From positions 186,001-250,000 of the forward strand of contig OZ246012.1 in NCBI GenBank assembly GCA_965230615.1: a stretch of 64,000 bases of DNA. The letters run 5' to 3'. Each line of letters begins with the position of its first letter. The first letter of the stretch is position 1. Positions 52,457 through 59,853 of this stretch are shown piece after piece. The notes beneath the pieces are model-generated. The model did not search any database. It was given only the letters and a program-made list of their open reading frames with translations, and had not been told where the DNA came from. The translations under genes and the position numbers were made by a program. This stretch comes from G965230615 sp965230615. Lineage in GTDB: Bacteria; Pseudomonadota; Gammaproteobacteria; HTCC5015.

Positions 52457-53425
52457 TTATGCGACGATAAACAATATCAAGCTGGCAGTAATTAAAATTA
52501 TCATTAATACGTTAACAATTCTTAGGTTTTGAATTTTTCTGTTTTTTGATTCTATTACGCCCTGTAATTTATGATTATTGTCTTGCAGTCTGTCGTTTTC
52601 GGTAGAGAGAACTTGTTCCGCTTGCGACTTTAATATGCTATCAGCTAATCGATGGCCAAAATCAGTTGGGGTAGAAAAAGACTCATCTGCATATTGGTCA
52701 GCTAGTAGCAGTTTGTCGGCATGTCCTATCGCTGTATAGAAAGGTAATTTTAGATCCAGTATTTGCTTAATCAATGTTGAGTCGTCCCAGATATCCAGCG
52801 TTTTTCCTGAATCTGAACCGCCGCGAATAAAGACTATGCCGGTGGGCTTAAATCGGGTAACAGCCAACTTCAGTTCTTTAATTAATATTTCCTGGTTGGC
52901 AAAGTTACAAATTCTGCTTGACCAGCTTATGTTGATGCCTTTATTTAAGAGAGGAGTCTGATAGTCAGACAGTCCTCTTTGCGTACCAACAACCAGCATT
53001 CCCTGCAACTGATCCTGGCTGATGAAAACCTCCAGGGCCAGTTTAGGTTTTTCTCTTTTGACTCTTGCCGGTTTTTCGGCAGTATATTCCAGTTCCCACT
53101 GACCAACAGGCACGCCATCCAGTTCAATCTGCAAACCATCGTGAATATTACTTGGTCTGATTCTTAAAAAACCGCTTAGTACTATGAATTCTCCTTCATT
53201 ATCGGGAGCATGATCAGCAGGGCATCGGAAACTAATGCTTACATCATTGCCTATAATGTTACCGTATACCCACTTCGGTGAATTAACAGGGTAAGGCTGG
53301 CTAAGCCTTGTTACTCGCCCTCTGACATTGATCTGCTCGCTAGGCTGCATTAGCCGAATGCCACTTATAAGTTGGTCCGGCGCTAACGTGGGTTGATTAT
53401 TTATTGTTGAAATAGTTTTTTTCAA
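52457..53425 (-). CDS. Membrane-tethered exonuclease VII large-subunit-like protein
   Basis: 322 residues, TTG start with GAGAG seven bases upstream. Residues about 20-130 look like an OB-fold (INVRGRVTRLSQPYPV). Residues about 140-260 match the XseA core: VFIRGGSDSGKTLDIWDD (about 205) and FYTAIGHADKLLLADQYADES-FSTPTDFG (about 240), the RGGGS and GHE-D...AD-TPT blocks, here with GHAD. A short coiled coil (about 275-300) and a C-terminal membrane helix (about 302-320) follow. True XseA (about 450 residues) is cytosolic with a long coiled coil, so this membrane version is atypical. No XseB is adjacent. Confidence 0.78.
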   Translation of the reverse strand: MKKTISTINNQPTLAPDQLISGIRLMQPSEQINVRGRVTRLSQPYPVNSPKWVYGNIIGNDVSISFRCPADHAPDNEGEFIVLSGFLRIRPSNIHDGLQIELDGVPVGQWELEYTAEKPARVKREKPKLALEVFISQDQLQGMLVVGTQRGLSDYQTPLLNKGINISWSSRICNFANQEILIKELKLAVTRFKPTGIVFIRGGSDSGKTLDIWDDSTLIKQILDLKLPFYTAIGHADKLLLADQYADESFSTPTDFGHRLADSILKSQAEQVLSTENDRLQDNNHKLQGVIESKNRKIQNLRIVNVLMIILITASLILFIVA

Positions 53426-53876
53426 AGTTTGCTCTCGGTAACTATTTTTTCTATACAGAGCTATTATTCTCTACTAATCAAAACTACCATCAGTCTTTTA
53501 AAGTGCAACTATAGAATGCACTCTGAATACAGTATTTTTGTATGGCGCTATTGTCCACAAGTCCAACTTACAGGCCCCTTAAATCAGAAGATGCTAGCCA
53601 TTGAATCTGCTAAGTTGTCTGCAAGTCATACATGTGGTTGTGTGATCTATCGGTAGTTATACGGTATTGTATGGGGAGTAATAAATCTCGCATCGGTCAA
53701 TATTCAAGGCTGTTTTTATCTCATTAATATACTGAGTTGTCTCATCCAAAGTAGTACATTGCAGCTTTTGATTTTTCTTTTTTTAATGAATTAGTATTGT
53801 TTCAATGCACTTTTTGAGTATAATATAACAATTGAAATTCGCTATTTTGATGAATTAATTGATTTGAAATAACCCT
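53426..53876. other. Intergenic region before the AbiEi-like gene
   Basis: About 450 bases without a supported gene; a 75-codon ORF (53429-53656) has no ribosome site and is probably chance. A short AGTGCA...TGCACT stem is at 53502-53522. The promoter of the next gene is described separately. Confidence 0.4.
53797..53824 (+). promoter_or_regulatory. Probable sigma-70 promoter of AbiEi-like gene
   Basis: TTGTTT (53797-53802), 16-base spacer, TATAAT (53819-53824), about 50 bases before the GTG start. Confidence 0.6.
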
Positions 53877-54665
53877 GTGAGCCGACCAAAAGCACAGCTT
53901 GGGCAAATAATACGTGAAGCAGGGAAGTTATTCACTGTAGATACTGCGGCAGGTATTACCGGTAAATCCAGCACTGAAACAGCTAAAATCTTGGCTCGTT
54001 GGGCGAAGCAGGGGTGGCTAGTCCGAGTTAAGCGTGGATTATATGCAGTTATCCCTATTGAAGCCTCAACAACTGATCAATTTCTTGAAGATGCCTGGCT
54101 GATGATTCCAGATTTATTCACGTCCTGTTATCTTGGTGGGTGGACAGCTGCTGAGCATTGGCATTTAACTGATCAGGTTTTTAGAAGTATCTGCGTAATG
54201 ACTGAACGTCCTCCGGCAAAAAAAAATCTAACTATTCATCATATTGATTTTGTTATTACAAAAATTCCAGCTAGGCTTATGTTTGGTACAAAGACTGTTT
54301 GGAAAGAAGATAAGAAAATCCTCATATCTGACCCTGAAAAAACTTTGATCGATATGCTTTATAAACCAGAGTTGGGTGGCGGTATTCAACATGTGGTGGA
54401 TTGTTTCAGAGAATACAATCTTAATGAGCAAAAAGATTACAACTTACTTAAAGAATATGCCGTCAGACTTAATAACGGCGCAACTTTCAAGCGACTTGGT
54501 TTTATTGCGGAATCTATTCTGGGCGAGTCCCATGAATTGACGTTAGCCTGTAGACAGCGTTTGACTAAAGGTAATACCTATTTTGATCCTAAACTCAAAG
54601 AAAGAAAACTCATCACTCGTTGGCGGCTGTTTGTGCCTGAGTCATTTGGTAGACTTTATATATAA
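53877..54665 (+). CDS. AbiEi-like type IV antitoxin/transcriptional regulator, orphan
   Basis: 262 residues, GTG start. The N-terminal winged-helix (FTVDTAAGITGKSSTETAKILARWAKQGWLVRVKRGLYAVIP in outline, about 20-62) is the AbiEi N-domain, followed by the middle domain with YLGGWTAAEHWHLT and SDPEKTLIDMLYKPELGGG (about 155-175). AbiEi represses abiEii and neutralises the nucleotidyltransferase toxin AbiEii. No AbiEii gene follows; the next 340 bases lead to tRNA-Ser. It may be an antitoxin stranded by integration or a solitary regulator. Confidence 0.82.
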   Translation: MSRPKAQLGQIIREAGKLFTVDTAAGITGKSSTETAKILARWAKQGWLVRVKRGLYAVIPIEASTTDQFLEDAWLMIPDLFTSCYLGGWTAAEHWHLTDQVFRSICVMTERPPAKKNLTIHHIDFVITKIPARLMFGTKTVWKEDKKILISDPEKTLIDMLYKPELGGGIQHVVDCFREYNLNEQKDYNLLKEYAVRLNNGATFKRLGFIAESILGESHELTLACRQRLTKGNTYFDPKLKERKLITRWRLFVPESFGRLYI

Positions 54666-54833
54666 GGTATGACTTTCTAGAACGGAGAATTTGAAATTGA
54701 GTGGTTTTTTTGCTTATCATTGTCGCTAACTAGGCATGCTTGTGGAGGGCATTAGTTTTTCACATGAATAAATTTGAAGGAGTAATGTATAATTCTAACT
54801 CTAACTCAGCTATGCCAGTGAGTTCTGAGCAGA
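54666..54833. other. Intergenic region after AbiEi-like gene
   Basis: No gene seen. AT-rich sequence leading into the CTAAA repeats; no residue of an AbiEii coding sequence is recognisable. Confidence 0.35.
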
Positions 54834-54933
54834 CTAGATACAACTAAACATAGCTAAATGGCATTTTTCCTTGCCCCTTTTTTGCCTCTTTTGGGGTGCA
54901 AAAAGGAACTAAATAGAGCTAAAGACCACTAAA
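54834..54933. repeat. Two triplets of 10-bp-phased CTAAA repeats
   Basis: CTAGA at 54834, CTAAA at 54844 and 54854; then CTAAA at 54909, 54919 and 54929. The spacing within each triplet is exactly 10 bases, one helical turn, and the triplets are 75 bases apart. Between them lies CCCCTTTTTTGCC...GGGGTGCAAAAAGG, an imperfect inverted repeat. The pattern suggests arm-type sites of a recombinase or a cooperative regulator. Confidence 0.7.
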
Positions 54934-55008
54934 TCGAGCCATATGATAGTGATTCCTAAGTATTTGAAATTAAACATAATTAAATCGATAATCGTATGAT
55001 GACTAATT

Positions 55009-55099
55009 GGAGAGGTGGCCGAGTGGCTGAAGGCGCTCCCCTGCTAAGGGAGTATACGTTAATAGCGTATCGAGGGTTCGAATCCCTCCTTCTCCGCCA
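55009..55099 (+). tRNA. tRNA-Ser(GCU)
   Basis: A 91-base tRNA gene from GGAGAGGTGGCC to the encoded CCA. The acceptor stem GGAGAGG pairs with CCTTCTCC-type 3' sequence. The anticodon loop CTGCTAA gives GCU, a long class II variable arm (ATACGTTAATAGCGTAT) is present as in all serine tRNAs, and the T-arm is GAGGGTTCGAATCCCTC. Its 3' half overlaps the antisense serine recombinase ORF, as expected of an attachment site used by an integrative element. Confidence 0.96.
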
Positions 55100-56612
55100 T
55101 ATCATAATCGGGCCGCTGCAGGTCGTGTAACACCTTGAAGGGTAAGGCAAAAGCAGCGGTTCGAAAACCTTCCTGGCGGTCATAGGCCAACGGCTCGGCA
55201 AACACCAGTTTTAACACCGTGCGCTTGTCTGCCAAACGCTTGGATGCCCAGAGTTTATGCGGGTTTTTAAGAAAACCCAATGCGGTTCGAAATGTCTCAT
55301 CATAATCCGGCAAAGCCGTGCCGCATTGAGCGCGTTGTTCCGTTAAAACGATCTTCTGTTCTTCCAGCGTTTGTATTTTCTGCTCATAGTTTTTAATCAA
55401 AGCCGGGCTATCGGTCTCGACAACCCGGTCCAATAGCATCTGGACTTTCTTATCGGTTTGCTGCAACTCACGCTCAATCGAGGTAGCCTGTTGATCACGG
55501 TTTTTAGCCTGGTCATTCCACAAAGCCCTAAACATGGCCTGCGCCATATCAAACAAAGGGGCAGTGGGCGTGGCTTGCTGCAATAGCTGTTCAAACTCGG
55601 ACTCCATCTGCTCTTTACGCACAGACTTGCGATAATTGATACAACCCTTTTTAAAACACAGATAATACGCATAATGCGACTTTCGGCCCTTGGACCAACA
55701 GGCGGTCATCGGGTGATTGCAGGCATTGCACAACACAAAACCCCGCAAAGGGAAATCCTCGTTAATATCATTGCGTAGCGTCACTTTGGCCTTGCCGTGC
55801 AAACGCTGTTGAATCGCTTGCCAGGTCGAAAAATCAATCAACGCCTCATGCTGCCCCTGTTTAAGCGGAATATCCCACCGGGGGACTTCCATATAGCCAG
55901 TATAAATGACTTTGTTTAATAAATTCGTGACCCGCTGAAACCGCACCTCGCCGCTGTTATCTTTCGGGTAACAAACAGCATGATCCAAAAAGCGTTTAAC
56001 TTCCGCTTGCGTTGCAAAGCGGCCACTGGCAAAACCTTCCAAGGCTTCCGTCACCACCGATGCCACCGGCTCATCGCGCACCAACACCTGCCCGCTGTGC
56101 CCATTGACTTTGGCATACTTATAGCCCATCGGTGGATTAAACACCCAATAACCATTCATTGCACGCGCTTTCATGCGGTTTAAGGTTTGCTCCGCATTTT
56201 TTTGTCGCTGATGTTGCGAAACTGACGCCAATAGATGTTCCACTAACACCGAATCCGAATCGTCGCCAAACTCAATCGACGGGCTTTCCAGCTTACCGCC
56301 TGCCGCACTGATCGCGGTGCGCAATTGAATATGCGCCTCCAAGCCCCGTGCCAGGCGTGAAATATCATCAATCAACACAAAGTACTGATCCTTATCCGAT
56401 TGCCGCAAAAAGCCAAGCATGGCCTGCATCGCCGGTCGCTCAATCAAACTGCCGCTGGCCCCTTCATCCTTAAACACCTTGCACACTTGATAACCTTTCA
56501 TCCGCGCATAATCTCGGCAACGCGTCTCTTGTGAGGCCAAGCCATCACCTTTTTGCAGTTGTGCCACGCTGGACACCCGGCAATAAATAATCGCATGATG
56601 TGTTTTATTCAT
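55059..56612 (-). CDS. Large serine recombinase, C-terminus read from tRNA antisense
   Basis: 517 residues. Catalytic resolvase domain (about 1-150) with nucleophile Ser in IIYCRVSSVAQ (14 or 15), VLIDDISRLARG and ASVSQHQRQKNAEQT. A Recombinase domain (about 160-275), zinc-ribbon (CNACNHPM...YYLCFKKGC, about 298-330) and a coiled coil (about 365-440) follow. The last residues, EKEGFEPSIRY, are encoded by the antisense of the tRNA-Ser 3' half. Insertion has therefore fused the gene end to the target, or the element carries the tRNA end as its att site. AGAGG precedes the ATG. Likely the integrase of the element to the right. Confidence 0.92.
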   Translation of the reverse strand: MNKTHHAIIYCRVSSVAQLQKGDGLASQETRCRDYARMKGYQVCKVFKDEGASGSLIERPAMQAMLGFLRQSDKDQYFVLIDDISRLARGLEAHIQLRTAISAAGGKLESPSIEFGDDSDSVLVEHLLASVSQHQRQKNAEQTLNRMKARAMNGYWVFNPPMGYKYAKVNGHSGQVLVRDEPVASVVTEALEGFASGRFATQAEVKRFLDHAVCYPKDNSGEVRFQRVTNLLNKVIYTGYMEVPRWDIPLKQGQHEALIDFSTWQAIQQRLHGKAKVTLRNDINEDFPLRGFVLCNACNHPMTACWSKGRKSHYAYYLCFKKGCINYRKSVRKEQMESEFEQLLQQATPTAPLFDMAQAMFRALWNDQAKNRDQQATSIERELQQTDKKVQMLLDRVVETDSPALIKNYEQKIQTLEEQKIVLTEQRAQCGTALPDYDETFRTALGFLKNPHKLWASKRLADKRTVLKLVFAEPLAYDRQEGFRTAAFALPFKVLHDLQRPDYDMAEKEGFEPSIRY

Positions 56613-56704
56613 AAGCAGACCTCTTTATATATTGAGTGGCCGAAGTGCTATTAGTTAAGGTAAGTAATTTGCTATAGGATGTCATGCTGGAAGTTGCGGA
56701 GTAA

Positions 56705-56893
56705 TTATCCGGTATCCAGCTCCGTAGCTTGTTTGGTTGCTCGTTCAACCTGTTGCACCGGATGCTGATCAAACGCCTGCAACACCTGACTTTCCATCAA
56801 GCCCCACACGGTTTGAATAATCACTTCTTTCTGATGCAATGACAACGTCATTGATGCCAAATAAGGCAGGTAAGTATCGATATCCAAACGCAT
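56705..56893 (-). CDS. Small conserved protein upstream of serine recombinase
   Basis: 62 residues from the ATG at 56893 (MRLDIDTYLPYLASMTLS). The upstream longer frame is probably not translated. The pattern DTYLPYL...M-LS...QKEVIIQTVWGLMESQV, then AFDQHPVQQ, is shared, from memory, by small proteins encoded next to large serine recombinases. It may be a recombination directionality factor or accessory protein. It lies 92 bases upstream of the recombinase on the same strand. Confidence 0.62.
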   Translation of the reverse strand: MRLDIDTYLPYLASMTLSLHQKEVIIQTVWGLMESQVLQAFDQHPVQQVERATKQATELDTG

Positions 56894-57059
56894 TATCGAC
56901 CCGCCATACCGACGCGAAGCAGACACCGTGATAACGCACTATCGATTGAACTAATATAATGAAGAGTATTGCCCTTAACCATAAGGCAATACAGTCTAAA
57001 CACAAAAAGCAGAATAGCAGCTGAAAAGTTTTCATGGCTTTAATAAAATAGACCGCCAT

Positions 57060-57662
57060 CTAAGGCGTAAAACAACCACACTCAGCCATACTTACCACCC
57101 CCTCACCCCCAACAATAAAATGATCCAACAAACGAACCCCGGATAACGCCAAGGCTTGCTGCAGCGTATCCGTCAATGCACAGTCCTGCTGACTCGGCTT
57201 ACTAAATCCAGAAGGGTGATTATGCACCGCAATCACCGCAGCCGCATTCAACGCCAAAGCCCGCTTAATCACCTCACGTACACTGACCTGGCTACGATCA
57301 ATCGACCCATAAAACAAATGCTCAAAGGTCATCAAACGGTGAGTGTTATCCAAAAACAAACAGGCAAACACCTCCCGCTCAAAACCAACCATCTGCAACA
57401 ACAAAAAATCCTTAATCTTGGCCGGGCAATCCAGCACCGAAGACTGGCGCTTAAACTGCCGGGCGACCACCTGCTTGGCCGCCTCAATAATCGACTGCTG
57501 GTCTAGCTGCACAGTCAAGGCAAACTCGCCATTGCGCCGGTTCATGCGCAGAGTGGCAGGGATAGCATTCTTTGGTTGACGATTTTTAGCCGACGCTGAT
57601 TCAATAGCAATTACACCTGAGCTACTCGTATCTGTACTAGTCTTTTCCTTGTGATCCGCCAT
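57060..57662 (-). CDS. RadC-like JAB-domain protein
   Basis: 200 residues. Residues about 70-200 form the RadC/JAB (MPN) domain: LLLQMVGFEREVFACLFLDNTH, then VREVIKRALALNAAAVIAVHNHPSG (about 150), with the metal-binding HNHPSG box and the distal Asp in QQDCALTD, ending LLDHFIVGGEGVVSM. The N-terminal 60 residues are basic and low complexity. Mobile-element RadC copies like this are common beside recombinases; their role is unknown. GGAAA precedes the ATG. Confidence 0.85.
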   Translation of the reverse strand: MADHKEKTSTDTSSSGVIAIESASAKNRQPKNAIPATLRMNRRNGEFALTVQLDQQSIIEAAKQVVARQFKRQSSVLDCPAKIKDFLLLQMVGFEREVFACLFLDNTHRLMTFEHLFYGSIDRSQVSVREVIKRALALNAAAVIAVHNHPSGFSKPSQQDCALTDTLQQALALSGVRLLDHFIVGGEGVVSMAECGCFTP

Positions 57663-57751
57663 ATTATTTCCAAAAATCAGCCCATTATGATTGTTAATGT
57701 GTTCAAAAAATAACCAGTTGGTACCCTAAATAAAGGAATTATTTACATACT

Positions 57752-57782
57752 CAACTATAGTTGATTGCCTAAACTATAGTTT
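57752..57782. promoter_or_regulatory. Twin palindromic operators upstream of XRE regulator
   Basis: CAACTATAGTTG (57752-57763) and AAACTATAGTTT (57771-57782): two 12-bp palindromes with the same ACTATAGT core, centres 19 bases apart, 38 bases before the XRE gene start. Classic layout for an autoregulating dimeric repressor. Confidence 0.7.
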
Positions 57783-57819
57783 AGCTTCATCTTATCCATT
57801 TTCCAAGTGGATATTCCTG

Positions 57820-58053
57820 GTGATCAAGCACGTCTTCGGTGAAACACTCAAAGAGCAACGACAAAAAGCAGGGCTTTCGCAAGAGAAGTTGGCATTGGAG
57901 TGTGAGCTATCCAGCTATTACATTGTGCTTTTGGAGCAGGGTAAGCGGCAGCCATCACTCACAACGTTGTTGAAGTTGGCGTATACCTTGAAGATAAGCC
58001 CCAATAAATTAATTAGTGCGACTTGGAAAGCTTATCAAGATCATCATGAGTAA
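57820..58053 (+). CDS. XRE-family transcriptional regulator
   Basis: 77 residues, GTG start. The whole protein is a HTH_3 domain: FGETLKEQRQKAGLSQEKLALE, then SSYYIVLLEQGKRQPSLTTLLKLAYTLKISP. The recognition helix is about SSYYIVLLEQG. It likely binds the twin ACTATAGT palindromes just upstream and represses itself and the divergent radC-like gene or the HEPN-like gene 39 bases downstream. Size and pattern fit a phage- or TA-type repressor. Confidence 0.88.
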   Translation: MIKHVFGETLKEQRQKAGLSQEKLALECELSSYYIVLLEQGKRQPSLTTLLKLAYTLKISPNKLISATWKAYQDHHE

Positions 58054-58092
58054 AGCCAGGGAGTAAATTCGCTATTCTAAAAGGGATATGTC

Positions 58093-58821
58093 GTGATAGA
58101 TGAAGTCGATTGGCGAATAAAAATAGCAGCGAAATTAGCGGAAGATACCTTAATTAAAGAAACAGGCCAAGTTGCAGAAAAAGGAGCTATTGTAAAAGTA
58201 ATTTCGCTGATTAAATTAAACAAAAAAAAGACGCTTTCAATTCCAGTTCCTGAGCTAACAGCCTTATATATCAGTGCATCTAAGAGCGCTTGGGACGAAT
58301 ACCGGAAGATTAGAAATCAAAATAACATCGACTCTTCATTAAAAAGTGAAGTGACTTTTTCGCTTGATGAAAATGCATTTGACTCTATAGAAAATCTGTC
58401 AATTTCCATCATCATGGCTTATTGTGCGTTAGAAGCTTTTTGCAATGATGCAATACCTGAAGATCATGAGTATTGGCATACTCAGAAAAGCGATATTATC
58501 CTTGAAAGGTCAAACAAAAGTGATCTAGAAAGATATTTTTCCACTGGTTACAAAATAGATGTCATTTTGCCTTCAGTATTCGAAGTTGAAAGCCCAAAGG
58601 GTAAAAAAGCCTGGCAAAGTTATAAAAAACTCAAAGAGTGTCGGGATGCATTAGTTCATGCCAAATCATCTGAAACACGATCTGTAGGCTTAGATGATAA
58701 AAATTTATGGAATAAGCTATTTGTAATTGAAAAGCCATATTTACTCGCTAAAGATATTTTTTCCTGGTTCTTAAGGTCAAAGGAAAGCCTGCCAGTGTGG
58801 TTTCAAAAATACCCTTCATAG
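58093..58821 (+). CDS. HEPN-like protein
   Basis: 242 residues, GTG start, 39 bases after the XRE gene and probably cotranscribed. Helical throughout; ISIIMAYCALEAFCNDAIPED (about 105-125) and LKECRDALVHAKSSE (about 180-194) with the R-x4-H motif (RDALVH) typical of HEPN ribonucleases. An XRE regulator plus a HEPN protein on a mobile island suggests a toxin-antitoxin or defence function, but HEPN proteins also occur as non-enzymatic partners. No MNT partner is adjacent. Confidence 0.62.
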   Translation: MIDEVDWRIKIAAKLAEDTLIKETGQVAEKGAIVKVISLIKLNKKKTLSIPVPELTALYISASKSAWDEYRKIRNQNNIDSSLKSEVTFSLDENAFDSIENLSISIIMAYCALEAFCNDAIPEDHEYWHTQKSDIILERSNKSDLERYFSTGYKIDVILPSVFEVESPKGKKAWQSYKKLKECRDALVHAKSSETRSVGLDDKNLWNKLFVIEKPYLLAKDIFSWFLRSKESLPVWFQKYPS

Positions 58822-59168
58822 TGATGTATTCTACATAACGCATTCCGAAAAGAAATTATGAGCAATGTAAATTTATTCATCGCTTATATTTCATGAGCCT
58901 GCATACTATCAATGTGAGTTTTTTAAGTGACCAGCGCATGACGATAGTTTTATTAATGAATAAATTGTAATAAAAACAAACACTTCCCCGCGTCACTACC
59001 GAAAACAGCGGTAGTGACGCGGGGAAAATCCATGAATGGATTATTCCTGCGATCATAATGGCATCATCGCCAGCATACCGATGTCTAATTTTAAAGAGCA
59101 TGTTGGCGATGATTCATTTCCCGGCAATTTATGAGTGCAGGGGGAATGCTTAGTCGATTGAGAATTAA
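58822..59168. other. Intergenic region with a perfect long palindrome
   Basis: No gene. Besides the palindrome at 58984-59026 the region shows AT-rich flanks with no other recognisable element. Confidence 0.4.
58984..59026. repeat. Perfect 18-bp inverted repeat
   Basis: TTCCCCGCGTCACTACCG, seven-base loop AAAACAG, then its exact inverse. It is GC-rich in an AT-rich region and not followed by a T-run on the plus strand; the minus strand would read TTTTCCCC before the stem. Possibly a terminator, a recombinase site or a small repeat element. Confidence 0.75.
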
Positions 59169-59510
59169 TCAGAATAGGCGTGTGGCTACGGCACGTAACC
59201 TCGTAGCAAGCCAAGCCTGGAGGCCAACCAGCATAAAAAGTGGGATTGATGAAAACTTAAAACGTGACAACAGGAGACATGAGCATGAGTGAACCATGAG
59301 AAAACCCTGAAAAAACAGGAGTAGCAATTCGAGTAACGTGTAATGCGCGTGAGATAACATGAGTATCATGAGAAGTAACGTGTTAATTACGAAACATGCT
59401 ATTGCATTTTCAATAAGATAGGAGGTGTTATTCATCTGAATAAAGTTGATGTAACTGAATGAAATAATAAAGATTGACATTATTAACACAAATCTTACAG
59501 GCGTTCTCAC
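59169..59510 (-). CDS. Possible small membrane protein
   Basis: Low-confidence ORF: 113 residues starting at GTG, no ribosome site. Hydrophobic throughout with perhaps three membrane segments (about 5-22, 35-52 and 60-75). Composition could equally come from an AT-rich non-coding region. Listed because it is the only candidate between the HEPN gene and the integrase. Confidence 0.25.
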   Translation of the reverse strand: MRTPVRFVLIMSIFIISFSYINFIQMNNTSYLIENAIACFVINTLLLMILMLSHAHYTLLELLLLFFQGFLMVHSCSCLLLSRFKFSSIPLFMLVGLQAWLATRLRAVATRLF

Positions 59511-59853
59511 AAGAGCAATGCCTTGGTTAAGATGAAAATCTTTTACTTTCAGGTTTTAGGGGTAGTACTCCCAAGCCTTTACATTAGTGGCCTGGTCACT
59601 GGTGATGCTGTGGTCTGAGATCATAGTATGGCTATTAACGCTTACCAACTGAACCGTGCTCGTAAAGACACACCATTATGGTGTGTGCTTTTAAAAGTAG
59701 CCTGAACTGTTAATAGTCAAAAATGCTTTCGCTGGTCTAGTGAAGGGCAGATCCTTTGTGTCGCTATATACTAAGTTGCCTTTATTAAAAAGTTTATATC
59801 CGCAATGAAAATTATAATGTTTCGAAAGCACGCCGAATCATTATATTGGCGGT
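59511..59853. other. Intergenic region before the second integrase
   Basis: About 340 bases without a gene apart from the hairpin at 59668-59687; possible promoter region for the integrase. No direct repeat of the tRNA-Ser end was seen here. Confidence 0.35.
59668..59687 (+). terminator. Possible terminator hairpin
   Basis: CACACCA-TTA-TGGTGTG, with further ACA/TGT pairing outside, then CTTTT. It lies 165 bases before the second integrase gene. Confidence 0.5.

Noticed and set aside
56769..57059. 96-codon minus-strand ORF after the RadC-like gene
   Set aside because: It overlaps the small conserved recombinase-associated gene in another frame and its second half lacks protein-like composition.
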